A DNA stretch of 64,000 nt, from positions 1,798,001 through 1,862,000 of the forward strand of contig NZ_CP139419.1 of the NCBI RefSeq assembly GCF_034134805.1, given 5' to 3'. Made by a program: the position numbers and the translations under genes. Shown here in pieces: positions 21,238 to 30,987 of this stretch (the stretch's first letter is position 1; the number at the start of each line of letters is the position of its first letter). Source of the DNA: Streptococcus sp. S5 (GTDB lineage: Bacteria > Bacillota > Bacilli > Lactobacillales > Streptococcaceae). Under the pieces are notes generated by a model. The model had not been told where the DNA came from. It did not search any database and was given only the letters and a program-made list of their open reading frames with translations.

Positions 21238-21269
21238 TTCATACCTCTGTTGCTGTGTATTGATCAAAA

Positions 21270-21297
21270 AAGCAAGCCAGGGTGTCCCAACTTGCTT
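21270..21297 (-). terminator. Terminator after ilvC
   Basis: AAGCAAG / CTTGCTT outer stem and GGG/CCC inner stem are followed by T's on the minus strand. It lies only 33 bases before ilvA, so ilvA may be partly uncoupled from the operon. Confidence 0.65.
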
Positions 21298-21313
21298 AGT
21301 CTTCTACAGACAA

Positions 21314-22357
<1,044 letters not shown>

Positions 22358-22404
22358 TTATTATTTGCCTTTTTAAGGCGGAGTTGACAATGTTAAGGTG
22401 AGAT

Positions 22405-22881
22405 TTAATCTCGAGTAAATCCGGTTGCACCGGTGCGGGCAATGTTTTTAATCCCATAAGGTCGAATAACACGAATGAGGGCTTCGCTCTTTTCTGCATT
22501 TCCCGTCATTTGAACGGTGATAGAGCTTGGAGCTACATCGACCACGGTCGCACGGAAAGGTTGGATAATGGCCAATATTTCTGCCCGCTTCTCAGCTGGT
22601 GCAGAAACTTTCACCAGGATCACTTCGCGCTCCATGTGTGGTTTGTCAGTGATATCACGAATGCGAATCACATCAATCTGGCGGTTGAGCTGTTTGATGA
22701 TTTGCTCTACTTCATCATGCGAAGCAACATCAATGATAATGGTAATCCGCGATACATTAGGGTTTTCTGTTGCGCCGACAGAGATACTTTCGATATTGAC
22801 TTGACGTCTCGACAAGACTCCAGTAAAGCGGTTCAGAACACCTGAGCGGTTTTGAAGTTTGGCTGTTAACATTCTACGCAT
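22405..22881 (-). CDS. ilvN: Acetolactate synthase small (regulatory) subunit IlvN
   Basis: This is the regulatory subunit that binds branched-chain amino acids and controls IlvB. The 158-residue protein has an ACT domain near the N-terminus (about 3-75, LQNRSGVLNRFTGVLSRR) and the usual C-terminal ALS_ss domain. Its start overlaps the end of ilvB by 8 bases, so translation is coupled. The symbol ilvH is used in some genomes. Confidence 0.95.
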   Translation of the reverse strand: MRRMLTAKLQNRSGVLNRFTGVLSRRQVNIESISVGATENPNVSRITIIIDVASHDEVEQIIKQLNRQIDVIRIRDITDKPHMEREVILVKVSAPAEKRAEILAIIQPFRATVVDVAPSSITVQMTGNAEKSEALIRVIRPYGIKNIARTGATGFTRD

Positions 22882-24574
22882 TAAACTTCACCCCCAACAT
22901 CTCATGATTACTCTTACCAGCTGGTACCATCGGCAAGACATGCTCTTTCCGAGAAATGTCTACTTCGATGAACATTGGTACATCTTCTGTGATGACTTCC
23001 AAATCCTTCTCCAGAGTTTCAGGATTATCAAATTTATAATTCTTGATCCCGTAAGCTTGCGCCATCAATTGGAAATCCGGAAGGCTATCAAAGACTGACT
23101 CTGACGTCCGACCATCATAGAAGGCTTCTTGCCATTGACGGACCATCCCAAGCGAGTGGTTGTTGAGCATAACGACCTTGATCGGAACCTTATAAATATT
23201 TAAGATCGCCAATTCTTGGTTGGTCATTTGGAAACCACCATCTCCGACAAAGAGAACAACTTCTTTATCTGGATTGGCAATTTTCGCTCCGATAGCTGCA
23301 GGAACACCGAATCCCATCGTTCCTAGACCACCAGATGTTACCAATTGGCGCTCATTTTGGTAAGGATAGTATTGAGCCGCCCACATTTGGTGTTGTCCAA
23401 CGTCTGTGACGACAATAGCGTCCCCCTTGGTCAACTCTCCGATGCGTTCGATCACAGCTTGTGGTTGCACAACCCGTTCTTTCTTGTCGTATGAACGAAC
23501 CCGGTTCTTATCTTGGGTCACCTTTTCAATCCATTTTTCTGTGTTGTTATGAACCGTTGGCTCTGCTAGCAACTGTTGCAAGGCTTTCTTTGCATCGCCA
23601 ACAACAGGAATGTCGACAGCAATGATCTTCCCAATCTCTGCAGGATCAATGTCAATATGGGCAACCTTAGCATTTTTAGCGAAAGTCTTTGGATTCCCTG
23701 TCAAACGGTCATCAAATCGACAACCAACACTGATCATGAAATCTGTCTCTGTCATAGCGATATTGGCCGCGAAGGATCCATGCATGCCTCCCATCCCTAG
23801 GAAAAGAGGATGACTGGTCGCAATCGTTCCTTGACCTAACAGACTGGTCACTACTGGAATCTGATAGCGCTCTGCTAGAGCAATCAACTCTTTTGCAGCT
23901 CCAGCGTAACTCACCCCACCACCAGCAAGAAGAACTGGTTTTTTAGCCTTACTCAATTGCTTCAAAATCTTTTTGATCTGCAATTCATTGGGTTCAATGG
24001 TAGGCTGGTAGCTTGGAAGCTTCACACTTGGTTCATAGATAAAATCTGTCTCTAAAGCAGACACATCCTTTGGAAGGTCAATTACCACAGGGCCAGGACG
24101 GCCGGTCGTCGCAATATGGACAGCTTCTGTGATAATTCGTGGAATATCTGCCGTCTCACGTACTTGATAATTGTACTTGGTGATGGGCATGGTAATTCCC
24201 ACGATATCCGCTTCTTGAAAGGCGTCTTTCCCGATCCCAGCACGATTGACTTGACCAGTGAAGACTAATAAGGGAACGCTATCGCTCATGGCATCTGCAA
24301 TCCCTGTAATGGCATTTGTAGCCCCCGGTCCACTAGTGACGACTGCGACACCCAGCTTTCCAGTTGATTTGGCGTAGCCTTCAGCCTCATGCAAGCATCC
24401 TTGTTCATGACGACCCAAGATATGCTGGATACCCTCAAAGCTATAGATGGCATCGTATAAAGGCAAAACCGCTCCACCAGGATAACCAAAAATCGTGTCA
24501 ATGCCCAAATCACGCAGGGTTTCAAGAACGAGCTCTGAACCGGTTTTTGCAGTTTCTAAGGTAATTTTCTCCAT
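22874..24574 (-). CDS. ilvB: Acetolactate synthase large subunit IlvB
   Basis: The TPP-dependent catalytic subunit forms acetolactate and acetohydroxybutyrate. From MEKITLETAKTG the product has 566 residues, the usual length, with AGGAGAG just upstream; an in-frame extension to 24604 lacks support. The N-terminal PYR domain has the TPP-activating Glu in GRHEQGC. The middle domain lies at about 190-330, and the C-terminal PP domain has the GDGGFQMTNQE metal/TPP motif. It opens the ilvB-ilvN-ilvC operon behind a CodY-like box. Confidence 0.96.
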   Translation of the reverse strand: MEKITLETAKTGSELVLETLRDLGIDTIFGYPGGAVLPLYDAIYSFEGIQHILGRHEQGCLHEAEGYAKSTGKLGVAVVTSGPGATNAITGIADAMSDSVPLLVFTGQVNRAGIGKDAFQEADIVGITMPITKYNYQVRETADIPRIITEAVHIATTGRPGPVVIDLPKDVSALETDFIYEPSVKLPSYQPTIEPNELQIKKILKQLSKAKKPVLLAGGGVSYAGAAKELIALAERYQIPVVTSLLGQGTIATSHPLFLGMGGMHGSFAANIAMTETDFMISVGCRFDDRLTGNPKTFAKNAKVAHIDIDPAEIGKIIAVDIPVVGDAKKALQQLLAEPTVHNNTEKWIEKVTQDKNRVRSYDKKERVVQPQAVIERIGELTKGDAIVVTDVGQHQMWAAQYYPYQNERQLVTSGGLGTMGFGVPAAIGAKIANPDKEVVLFVGDGGFQMTNQELAILNIYKVPIKVVMLNNHSLGMVRQWQEAFYDGRTSESVFDSLPDFQLMAQAYGIKNYKFDNPETLEKDLEVITEDVPMFIEVDISRKEHVLPMVPAGKSNHEMLGVKFNA

Positions 24575-24618
24575 GTCTCTCCTTTCCAGTACTTTGTATA
24601 TCAAATTAGCATGCTACT

Positions 24619-24646
24619 ATCATACCATTTTTAGAAAATATTTCAA
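24619..24646 (-). promoter_or_regulatory. ilvB promoter
   Basis: TTGAAA (24641-24646) and an extended TGG-TATGAT (24619-24624) have a 16-base spacer on the minus strand. Confidence 0.7.
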
Positions 24647-24658
24647 GGAAAAATAGTA

Positions 24659-24673
24659 AATTTTCTGAATTTT
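24659..24673. promoter_or_regulatory. CodY-like box upstream of ilvB
   Basis: AATTTTCTGAATTTT matches the CodY consensus AATTTTCWGAAAATT at 13 of 15 positions. It lies 12 bases upstream of the -35. CodY control of ilv genes is well known in low-G+C Gram-positives. Confidence 0.7.
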
Positions 24674-24727
24674 CTATCCAAATCCGAAGAATGAGAGTTT
24701 TTCTAAAAATGCTACGTCTATCACAAA

Positions 24728-24757
24728 AAAAGTCTCTAGGAAACCCTAGAAACTTTT
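24728..24757 (-). terminator. Terminator of the two-component/ABC operon
   Basis: A 13-bp stem with one mismatch (AAAAGT.TCTAGG type) and a 4-base loop precedes a T tract on the minus strand, 6 bases past the response-regulator stop. Confidence 0.75.
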
Positions 24758-24762
24758 CTTCC

Positions 24763-25362
24763 TTATAACCAACCCTTTTCTTGGGCAATTTTTGCCGCCT
24801 CAGTCCGGTTTTCCGCATCCAACTTGGTCAGAATGGCTGACATATAATTGCGGATGGTCCCGTTTGAGAGGAATAAGCGATCAGCAATTTCTTGGTTAGA
24901 AGCCCCTTTTGCGACTTCTTTTAAAACTGCCTTTTCTTGAGTGCTTAGAGGATTGGGATGGGTCAAGATCCCTTCCATTAATTCAGGCGAATATTCTTTT
25001 TGCCCTGCTAAAACTGCATGAAGAGTCGCCATCAAATCCGTAATGCGGCGTTCTTTTAAGACATAGGCATCGACTCCAGCCTTGAGTGCCCGCTCGAAAT
25101 AGCCCGGCCGCTTAAAAGTGGTAACGATGACGACCTTGAGCTGGGGTTGTTGACTTTTAGCCCATTCCAACACTTCTAACCCGGTTTTGATGGGCATTTC
25201 GATATCTAAAATCGCAATATCGACTGGATGTGTTTCGAGTAAACGAATAGCCTCTTGCCCATCGCCAGCCTGCAAGACATCTTCCACATCCTCTTGCAGG
25301 AGCAAGAGCTGGCAGAGCGCATCGCGCAACATACTTTGGTCTTCAGCAACTAATAAGCGCAT
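24763..25362 (-). CDS. NarL-type response regulator (LnrK/YvfU-like)
   Basis: The 199-residue regulator has a receiver domain with acidic pair ED (residues 7-8), phospho-acceptor Asp53 (ILDIEMP) and Lys in TTFKRPG. A LuxR/NarL helix-turn-helix follows (about 135-195; [21 protein letters not shown] in two parts). It pairs with the histidine kinase 1 base upstream and an ABC exporter. This is the layout of the Bacillus yvfRSTU/lnr linearmycin-resistance locus and of pneumococcal TCS11. It probably activates its own operon through the inverted repeat near 28411-28436 (inference). Confidence 0.85.
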   Translation of the reverse strand: MRLLVAEDQSMLRDALCQLLLLQEDVEDVLQAGDGQEAIRLLETHPVDIAILDIEMPIKTGLEVLEWAKSQQPQLKVVIVTTFKRPGYFERALKAGVDAYVLKERRITDLMATLHAVLAGQKEYSPELMEGILTHPNPLSTQEKAVLKEVAKGASNQEIADRLFLSNGTIRNYMSAILTKLDAENRTEAAKIAQEKGWL

Positions 25363-25363
25363 C

Positions 25364-26461
25364 TTATTTCCTTTCTTGATAGGGGATCCGTATTTCTATC
25401 CGGGTCGGATTGTGTTGATGACTGATCTCCAGCTCTCCTCCCAACAAGGCAATCCGTTCGCGAATCGAGTGCAGGTCTTCGTCAGAGACTTTGTCAAAGC
25501 CGATGCCATTATCTTCTGCGACCATTTCCACACCTGTCTCGGTGGAGCGATAAGAGAGAAGGGCCTGCGTCGCTTTAGCGTGTTTGATCATATTGGTAGC
25601 TAATTCCAGAGATACCATGGCCAGAGCAGATTCTAGAATCGGCGAGATGCTGGCTGTATCAAGCTCATTTTGAATCTCAACTTTGATTTGCGCCACTTCG
25701 AGCATTTGCTTGACGGTTTCTAGCTCTCTTGCCAGGGTTCGCTGCTTCAAGTTCTCGACAATCTCTCGGACTTGGTGCATGGACTCTTGACTGATGGCTT
25801 GAATCTCTTGCACCTGCTCCTGCGCCTTCTCAACCTGACCCAATGCTAAGAATTGATCAGCTAGGTCCGCCTTGACACTGAGCATGGCAAAGGTGTGTCC
25901 CAGACTGTCATGCAGATCGCGGCCAATCCGATGGCGCTCGTTTTCTGCCAACAAGAGATTGATCTGGGCATTTTGCTTGGCATGGTCAGCTTTCAACTCT
26001 TCCACCATCCGAATCCGAATCATGCCGTAGGTCATGGCATGGGTAAAAAAGAAAATAATGATTAAAAATACCCATTCATACTCCATCGCACTCTGTTTGA
26101 AAAAGATGGCCCCAAAAAGCAGGAATTGCGATAGAAAAACTGTCCAAAGATAGGGAGAGCGAAAATTGCGAATCTCAAAGTGATAGACCAATAGGTTGCT
26201 GATGAAGAAATAAAACCAAAAATAGTTGGCGTTAATAAAAAGAGTATTTCCTGCTACATAGGCTAGGAGGTATAGCCAACAAATCCAGGTCAGCTTTTTG
26301 TTTTCAGTAATCAAGACTCCTAGATAGGAAGCAATAAACAAGAGGGCTAAAAAGAAGTGCCAGTAGGGGACCTCCCCTAATAAAATAGAGATAAAGGGAA
26401 AGCCCATAAAGACTAGGCTAGCGTAAAACATATAATGGATACGCTTGAGTTTTTCAATCAT
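25364..26461 (-). CDS. Sensor histidine kinase of the NarL/DesK type
   Basis: The 365-residue membrane kinase has five or so membrane segments in its first 155 residues. The HisKA_3 dimerisation helix carries the phospho-acceptor His in [13 protein letters not shown] (about residue 188). The ATPase domain has [10 protein letters not shown] (G1 box) near 325. The lack of a large outer sensor domain suggests intramembrane sensing, perhaps of membrane-active compounds, together with the ABC transporter encoded upstream. It overlaps the permease gene by 4 bases. Confidence 0.87.
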   Translation of the reverse strand: MIEKLKRIHYMFYASLVFMGFPFISILLGEVPYWHFFLALLFIASYLGVLITENKKLTWICWLYLLAYVAGNTLFINANYFWFYFFISNLLVYHFEIRNFRSPYLWTVFLSQFLLFGAIFFKQSAMEYEWVFLIIIFFFTHAMTYGMIRIRMVEELKADHAKQNAQINLLLAENERHRIGRDLHDSLGHTFAMLSVKADLADQFLALGQVEKAQEQVQEIQAISQESMHQVREIVENLKQRTLARELETVKQMLEVAQIKVEIQNELDTASISPILESALAMVSLELATNMIKHAKATQALLSYRSTETGVEMVAEDNGIGFDKVSDEDLHSIRERIALLGGELEISHQHNPTRIEIRIPYQERK

Positions 26462-27198
26462 GAACGAACCTCAGAATGACGACGATAAACAATGACAAGG
26501 GTAAACAAGACCAGGGTAAACAAGGTTAAATAGACACTAGCGAGAACATTGATCTGCCCCTTGTTTAAAAAGGTCTTGATCAGCTCCATCAATTGATAGG
26601 TTGGTAGGCATTTGCCGATGGCTTGCATCCATTCTGGAAAGAGACTAATGGGCATCCAAAGGCCACCCATGACAGCCAGTCCCATGTAAAGGAGATTACC
26701 TACAACAGACATCAATTGACTAGAAGGAAGCAGGGTCAAGACCAGACCGAGAGCCACAAAAGCTAGACTTCCTAGGATGAGAATAAAGGCTGCTAAGACC
26801 CAATCCTGTAGGGGCATATTCACATGCCGCACCACATGGCCCACGGTAAAGACAACTACAATCGAAAGGAGAAAATCGACAAAGAGACCTACAACCTTTA
26901 TTAGATAATATTCTACCATAGATACGGGGGTATGGCGCAAGACTTTTTGCCAATTATTGAGTCGATCGGTTTCAAGAACGGTTGGAAAAGAAAAGATAGC
27001 CGTAGACATCATAGAAAATGCCGTCATAGAAAGGAGATAATCCCTCATAAAGTGAGCGGGTGCCCCTGGTGTGTCCTGGTACATCCCTGAAAAGAAGAGA
27101 TAAAAGGCCGTGGGCATCCCAATTGATAACAAGTAATAAATGGCTTGGCGTTTAGTTAAATGCCACTCAACCACGCCAAGAGCTTTCATGCGTTTCAT
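26458..27198 (-). CDS. ABC-2 type exporter permease (Lnr/YvfS-like)
   Basis: The 246-residue membrane protein has six predicted segments and an ABC-2 fold. It partners the ATPase encoded just upstream. The first ATG overlaps the ATPase gene by 32 bases; an ATG three codons later (27189) is also possible. Loops such as FPTVLETDRLNNWQKVLRHTPVS are typical of the family. In homologous systems the transporter removes membrane-active lipids or antibiotics; the substrate here is unknown. Confidence 0.82.
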   Translation of the reverse strand: MKRMKALGVVEWHLTKRQAIYYLLSIGMPTAFYLFFSGMYQDTPGAPAHFMRDYLLSMTAFSMMSTAIFSFPTVLETDRLNNWQKVLRHTPVSMVEYYLIKVVGLFVDFLLSIVVVFTVGHVVRHVNMPLQDWVLAAFILILGSLAFVALGLVLTLLPSSQLMSVVGNLLYMGLAVMGGLWMPISLFPEWMQAIGKCLPTYQLMELIKTFLNKGQINVLASVYLTLFTLVLFTLVIVYRRHSEVRS

Positions 27199-28084
27199 CT
27201 TCTCTACCTACTTCCTTTGTATTTTCAAAAATAGAATCCAATAAACTTCTATTGGTCACTTCAATCTCTTGGATTGAACAGCTTTCTTCTTGCAATCGCC
27301 TCCACAAACGATTGGCGTCCCGTGTCACAACCTGAAGGGCATCGGGTTTAATGACCACTTGACCAATGTCTTCCATCTCTGCCACTAGAGCTTGGTAGCG
27401 CAAAGGCAAGGTAAAATGTTTTTCTACCTCTTCGCTTCTCATAGCGAGAGGTGTCGTATCCCGAAGCAAATGGCCCTGGTGCAAGACCAAAATTCGATCA
27501 GCCGTGTGCTCTACTTCCTCGATGTAATGCGAAGAATAGACAATGGTCACACCCTCTTCCTTTAAATGCCCGACAATCTCCCAGAAGCGTTGGCGAGTGG
27601 ACGTATCCATTCCCGCAGTTGGCTCATCTAAGAAAAGTAAGCTGGGACAACCAATCAAGGTTAGAACAAAGGATAAGAGGCGCTTTTGACCACCAGACAA
27701 CTTACTAGCCAATTGTTTCTTTTGTTCTGAGCTAAAACGTAATAAATCATCAATTTCTTCCCCTGTTAAGGGTTGGGGATAAATAGAGCGAAAGAAGTTA
27801 ATCAGTTCCTGCACGGTTAACTTTTGAACGATGGCATTCTCTTGAGGGAGATAGGACACACTAGCCTTTAACTGAGGATGACCAGGTGCCTTCCCCTCTA
27901 CTTCAATAATCCCAGAAGTCGCCTTCATATCTCCCAGAAGACAGTTCATCAAGGTTGTTTTCCCTGCCCCGTTTGGCCCAATCAAGGCCAGACAGTCCCC
28001 TCGTTCCACTGTGAAAGAAAGATCTTCTAGGATCACCTTTCCTTTGATACTTTTGTTCAAGTTCTCTACTCTAATGACACTCAT
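27167..28084 (-). CDS. ABC exporter ATP-binding protein (Lnr/YvfR-like)
   Basis: The 305-residue ATPase of the exporter has Walker A GPNGAGKTT (about 37-45), signature LSGGQKRLL (about 131-139) and Walker B LLFLDEPTAGMD. Its C-terminal 80 residues form the extra domain seen in drug-type ABC-2 ATPases. It starts with GGAG 5 bases upstream and shares its first bases with the end of a 29-codon ORF. The neighbours supply the permease, kinase and regulator, so the unit resembles a self-sensing resistance operon. Confidence 0.88.
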   Translation of the reverse strand: MSVIRVENLNKSIKGKVILEDLSFTVERGDCLALIGPNGAGKTTLMNCLLGDMKATSGIIEVEGKAPGHPQLKASVSYLPQENAIVQKLTVQELINFFRSIYPQPLTGEEIDDLLRFSSEQKKQLASKLSGGQKRLLSFVLTLIGCPSLLFLDEPTAGMDTSTRQRFWEIVGHLKEEGVTIVYSSHYIEEVEHTADRILVLHQGHLLRDTTPLAMRSEEVEKHFTLPLRYQALVAEMEDIGQVVIKPDALQVVTRDANRLWRRLQEESCSIQEIEVTNRSLLDSIFENTKEVGREDETHESSWRG

Positions 28085-28160
28085 GAGACTCTCCTTTCAA
28101 CCAGATTTGACCAGCTGGAATGATGACAAAGACGACCAAGGTCACTCCCGTTTTGTTCAT
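28071..28160 (-). CDS. Possible 29-residue membrane peptide, translationally coupled
   Basis: The ATG overlaps the stop of the 63-codon gene as ATGA, and the frame ends 14 bases inside the ABC ATPase gene. The peptide begins MNKTGVTLVVFVIIPAGQI and is a single hydrophobic helix with a short polar tail. Overlap on both sides would couple translation from the 63-residue protein to the ATPase. No homologue is recognised. It may be a real small protein or only a coupling leader. Confidence 0.4.
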   Translation of the reverse strand: MNKTGVTLVVFVIIPAGQIWLKGESHECH

Positions 28161-28348
28161 TGCTCCATTTCCTTTTTAACCGCCTTGACCATTTTCAAAA
28201 CTTCTTGGATCGCCCAACTCATGATGCCAAGCCCAGCAAATAATTCCCAAGGAAAATGGTAATAGAGACTATCATCCTTTGAAAAGATCAAATAGACGAC
28301 CATCCCCACCACTGTTAACGTAAACACTTTATAGAACCATTGTTTCAT
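28157..28348 (-). CDS. Small two-segment membrane protein at the head of the Lnr-like operon
   Basis: The 63-residue protein has membrane segments at about 7-23 (FTLTVVGMVVYLIF) and about 34-50 (ELFAGLGIMSWAIQEVL), and ends in a Lys/Glu helix. A TAAGGA ribosome site precedes the ATG, and a -10 TATAAT lies just upstream, so it is the first gene of the operon. It could modulate the kinase or transporter, but I do not recognise the family. Confidence 0.65.
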   Translation of the reverse strand: MKQWFYKVFTLTVVGMVVYLIFSKDDSLYYHFPWELFAGLGIMSWAIQEVLKMVKAVKKEMEQ

Positions 28349-28376
28349 TTTTCCTTACCTCTTACTTTCTGACTAT

Positions 28377-28382
28377 ATTATA
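28377..28382 (-). promoter_or_regulatory. -10 of the two-component/ABC operon
   Basis: TATAAT on the minus strand, 29 bases before the 63-codon gene. No -35 hexamer close to TTGACA is visible, as is common for activator-dependent promoters. Confidence 0.55.
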
Positions 28383-28410
28383 GCGAAAGAAAATAACAGC
28401 CACTAGATAA

Positions 28411-28436
28411 TTTTGTCACTCGCTCACATGACAAAA
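28411..28436. promoter_or_regulatory. Inverted repeat, candidate response-regulator site
   Basis: TTTTGTCA and TGACAAAA are perfect 8-base arms around a 10-base centre. They lie 28-54 bases upstream of the -10 of the operon, a usual place for an activator. Confidence 0.5.
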
Positions 28437-28445
28437 GTCACTAAA

Positions 28446-28473
28446 AAAAGCCAAGTGACTTCACTCGACTTTT
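28446..28473 (-). terminator. Terminator after the DUF1307 lipoprotein gene
   Basis: A 13-bp stem on the minus strand (with two G-U pairs) has a 2-base loop and is followed by T's. It lies about 11 bases past the stop. Confidence 0.65.
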
Positions 28474-28483
28474 TCTATTCTTC

Positions 28484-29038
28484 TTACTGGCCTTCTTCTT
28501 TCATGCCATGCAATTTTAAGGCCTTGACCAAGGCATCTGCCTTCATGTTTTTCAAATCATTGAGACCAGCATCTTTGAAGTAAGAAATTTCTTCTAGAGA
28601 CTTGGCATCAATTAGGTTGAGGTCAATCACACTGGTTGAGAGCAATTTTTTCTCTGGTGTGACTGTGTATTCCAAACTAAAACCGGGAACGGTTTTTAGC
28701 TTCTTATAGTCTTCATTTTGCTCCAGCAAAGCTTGAATGGCTGCTGTGAGTTCTTCAGGCGACTTCTCTGCTGCGATGGTCCCAAGTTGTTGGGGCAGAT
28801 CGGCCGTCACTTCGATGCGAAGGTTTTCTACCTTATCTCCCTTAGACTTGATGATATCCCGGTGTTTTGTTCCATTGATATCTCCTACTAAGGTTGTGGT
28901 TTTTTCTTCATTTTTTACTTCTTTTTTAACAGAGGAACTGCTAGATGAGCTAGCGGTTGTAGTTTTCTTTGTTTGGGATTGCGAACAACCAGTCAATACC
29001 AAAATGGCTAGCCCAAGGGTTACAAAAAATTTCTTCAT
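28484..29038 (-). CDS. DUF1307 (YehR-like) lipoprotein
   Basis: The 184-residue protein has a lipoprotein signal with lipobox LTGC (lipidated at about Cys18). A Ser/Thr/Lys-rich linker follows (about 20-45), then a DUF1307 domain (about 48-180) typical of YehR-like lipoproteins. The function of the family is not established. It is monocistronic, with a promoter that overlaps a perfect small palindrome and its own terminator. Confidence 0.8.
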   Translation of the reverse strand: MKKFFVTLGLAILVLTGCSQSQTKKTTTASSSSSSSVKKEVKNEEKTTTLVGDINGTKHRDIIKSKGDKVENLRIEVTADLPQQLGTIAAEKSPEELTAAIQALLEQNEDYKKLKTVPGFSLEYTVTPEKKLLSTSVIDLNLIDAKSLEEISYFKDAGLNDLKNMKADALVKALKLHGMKEEGQ

Positions 29039-29058
29039 TTTTATAACTCTCCTTTCAC

Positions 29059-29098
29059 ATACTGATACCAGTATAACATATCGCGTCTTTCTTGTCTA
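29059..29098 (-). promoter_or_regulatory. Promoter with overlapping palindrome for the DUF1307 gene
   Basis: TAGACA (29093-29098) and an extended TGT-TATACT (29070-29075) have 17-base spacing. The palindrome ATACTG-4-CAGTAT (29059-29074) covers the -10 and start-site region, so it may be an operator. Confidence 0.6.
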
Positions 29099-29292
29099 AA
29101 AACTCCACTGCTCAAACCATTTCCCCCTCATTTCAAGCTCTTCAATTTGAATAAAAAACTGATGAATGTGAGACTTTTTGCAGAAACTCCTTTTTCTCAC
29201 GAATAAAGCCTCCGTGGAGGGTTCACTTCAGTCTCAATCCCTCTGAATCACGCTGCTTTAATAGGAATCTCCTCGTTTTTCTATATACAAAA

Positions 29293-29312
29293 AAGGTTCC
29301 GAAAGGAACCTT
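29293..29312 (-). terminator. Terminator after fakA
   Basis: AAGGTTCC / GGAACCTT with a GAAA (UUUC on the transcript) loop is followed by six T's on the minus strand, 9 bases past the fakA stop. Confidence 0.8.
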
Positions 29313-29320
29313 CTGTTCAA

Positions 29321-30985
29321 TTATTCTACACTAAACAAGTATGGGTAGACAGGTTGGCCACCTTGGTGGATTTCTACTTCTACATCTTCGTATTTTTCAG
29401 CAAGGGCTTGGGCCAATTCATTTGCCAACTCCTCACTGCCGTCTTCACCAACATAGATGGTCACAATTTCACTGTCTTCATCCAACATATGAGCGAATGT
29501 TTCTTCCAAGGTTTCCATCATATCTGGATTTGAAACAACGATTTTGCCATCTACCATTCCAAGATTATCATTTTCATGGATTTCAAGCCCATCAATAGTA
29601 GTATCGCGAACCGCTGTCGTCACACTACCAGACACAACATCGCCCAATGAAGCGCTCATGCGTTCGTAGTTTTCTTCGATTGATTTGCTTTCATCAAAAG
29701 CAAGAAGACTAGTCAATCCTTGAGGGATGGTCTTGGTCTCAACAACTGCTGCAGGTTGCTCAATCACTTCTGCTGCAGATTGAGCGGCCATCAAGATATT
29801 TTTGTTGTTTGGCAAGATAATGATGTTGCGCGCATTCAACTCTTCAACTGCTTTGACAAAGTCTTCTGTCGATGGGTTCATGGTTTGACCACCAGAGATG
29901 ATGTAATCAACCCCTTGCGCTTTAAAGATATCAGCCAATCCCTCACCAGCAACTACTGCGATGATGGCATATTCTTTTTCTTCAACTGGTTTGGCTTGAC
30001 GTTCTTCTTTTTCAACTTGCGCTTCGTGTTGGTTACGCATGTTGTCGACTTTCACCTTGACCAAGCTTCCGTACTTAAGACCTTCTTGCATGACAAGACC
30101 TGGATCTTCTGTATGGACGTGAACTTTGACAATCTCATCGTCATTCACCACCAATAGGGAATCCCCAAGGTTGTTCAAATAGTTACGGAATTCATCATAA
30201 TCGAAGTCTTTGACATAGGTTGGACCTTGTTTCAAAGCGACCATGATTTCTGTACAGTAACCAAACTTGATGTCTTCAGTAGCCACATGGCCAGCGACTG
30301 ACTTGTGGTGTTCTGCATTAATCATTTCTGACATGGTTGCAGGTGTTGCTTGGAACTCTTCAGAAGCGATGAATTCACCTGTCAAAACTGATAAGAATCC
30401 TTCATAGATGAAGACCAAACCTTGACCACCAGAGTCTACCACGCCAACTTCTTTCAAGACCGGCAACATATCTGGAGTCTTCGCAAGAGCTGTTTTAGCT
30501 CCTTCAAGAGCTGCACGCATAACTTCCACTGCATCGTTGGTAGATTCTGCTTTTTTCTTGGCCCCAATGGCTGCCCCACGAGAAACCGTCAAAATGGTTC
30601 CTTCAACCGGCTTCATAACGGCTTTATAAGCGACTTCTACCCCAGACTGGAAGGCTGCCGCAAGCGCTGCTCCATCCAATTCTTCTTTGTCTTTGACACT
30701 TTGAGAAAATCCACGGAACAATTGAGAAGTGATAACTCCTGAGTTCCCACGCGCGCCCATCAAGAGACCTTTAGCAAAGATCCCTGCTGCTTCTCCAACA
30801 GTTGAAGCAGAACGGTCCGATACTTCTTTGGCCCCATTTTCGATGGTCATTCCCATATTGGTTCCTGTGTCCCCGTCTGGTACAGGAAAGACGTTCAAAG
30901 AGTTTACATATTCCGCTTGTTTATTTAAGCGCGTAGCCCCCGCTTGAACCATTTCTTGAAATAAACTTGTAGTAATATTAGCCAC
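29321..30985 (-). CDS. fakA: Fatty acid kinase catalytic subunit FakA (DAK2 domain, YloV)
   Basis: This kinase phosphorylates exogenous fatty acids held by a FakB protein, feeding them into phospholipid synthesis. The 554-residue protein starts with a DhaL/DAK2 nucleotide domain (about 8-200) showing PVPDGDTGTNM with the magnesium Asp residues and ARGNSGVI. The rest (about 220-554) is the DegV-like C-terminal part. It lies 2 bases after the Asp23-family gene, a pairing (yloU-yloV) conserved in Firmicutes. Older annotation calls it dihydroxyacetone kinase-like. Confidence 0.9.
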   Translation of the reverse strand: MANITTSLFQEMVQAGATRLNKQAEYVNSLNVFPVPDGDTGTNMGMTIENGAKEVSDRSASTVGEAAGIFAKGLLMGARGNSGVITSQLFRGFSQSVKDKEELDGAALAAAFQSGVEVAYKAVMKPVEGTILTVSRGAAIGAKKKAESTNDAVEVMRAALEGAKTALAKTPDMLPVLKEVGVVDSGGQGLVFIYEGFLSVLTGEFIASEEFQATPATMSEMINAEHHKSVAGHVATEDIKFGYCTEIMVALKQGPTYVKDFDYDEFRNYLNNLGDSLLVVNDDEIVKVHVHTEDPGLVMQEGLKYGSLVKVKVDNMRNQHEAQVEKEERQAKPVEEKEYAIIAVVAGEGLADIFKAQGVDYIISGGQTMNPSTEDFVKAVEELNARNIIILPNNKNILMAAQSAAEVIEQPAAVVETKTIPQGLTSLLAFDESKSIEENYERMSASLGDVVSGSVTTAVRDTTIDGLEIHENDNLGMVDGKIVVSNPDMMETLEETFAHMLDEDSEIVTIYVGEDGSEELANELAQALAEKYEDVEVEIHQGGQPVYPYLFSVE

Positions 30986-30987
30986 GA

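Noticed and set aside
29099..29292. Hidden gene or RNA between the DUF1307 gene and fakA
   Set aside because: No frame with a ribosome site and no clear structured RNA was seen apart from the fakA terminator.
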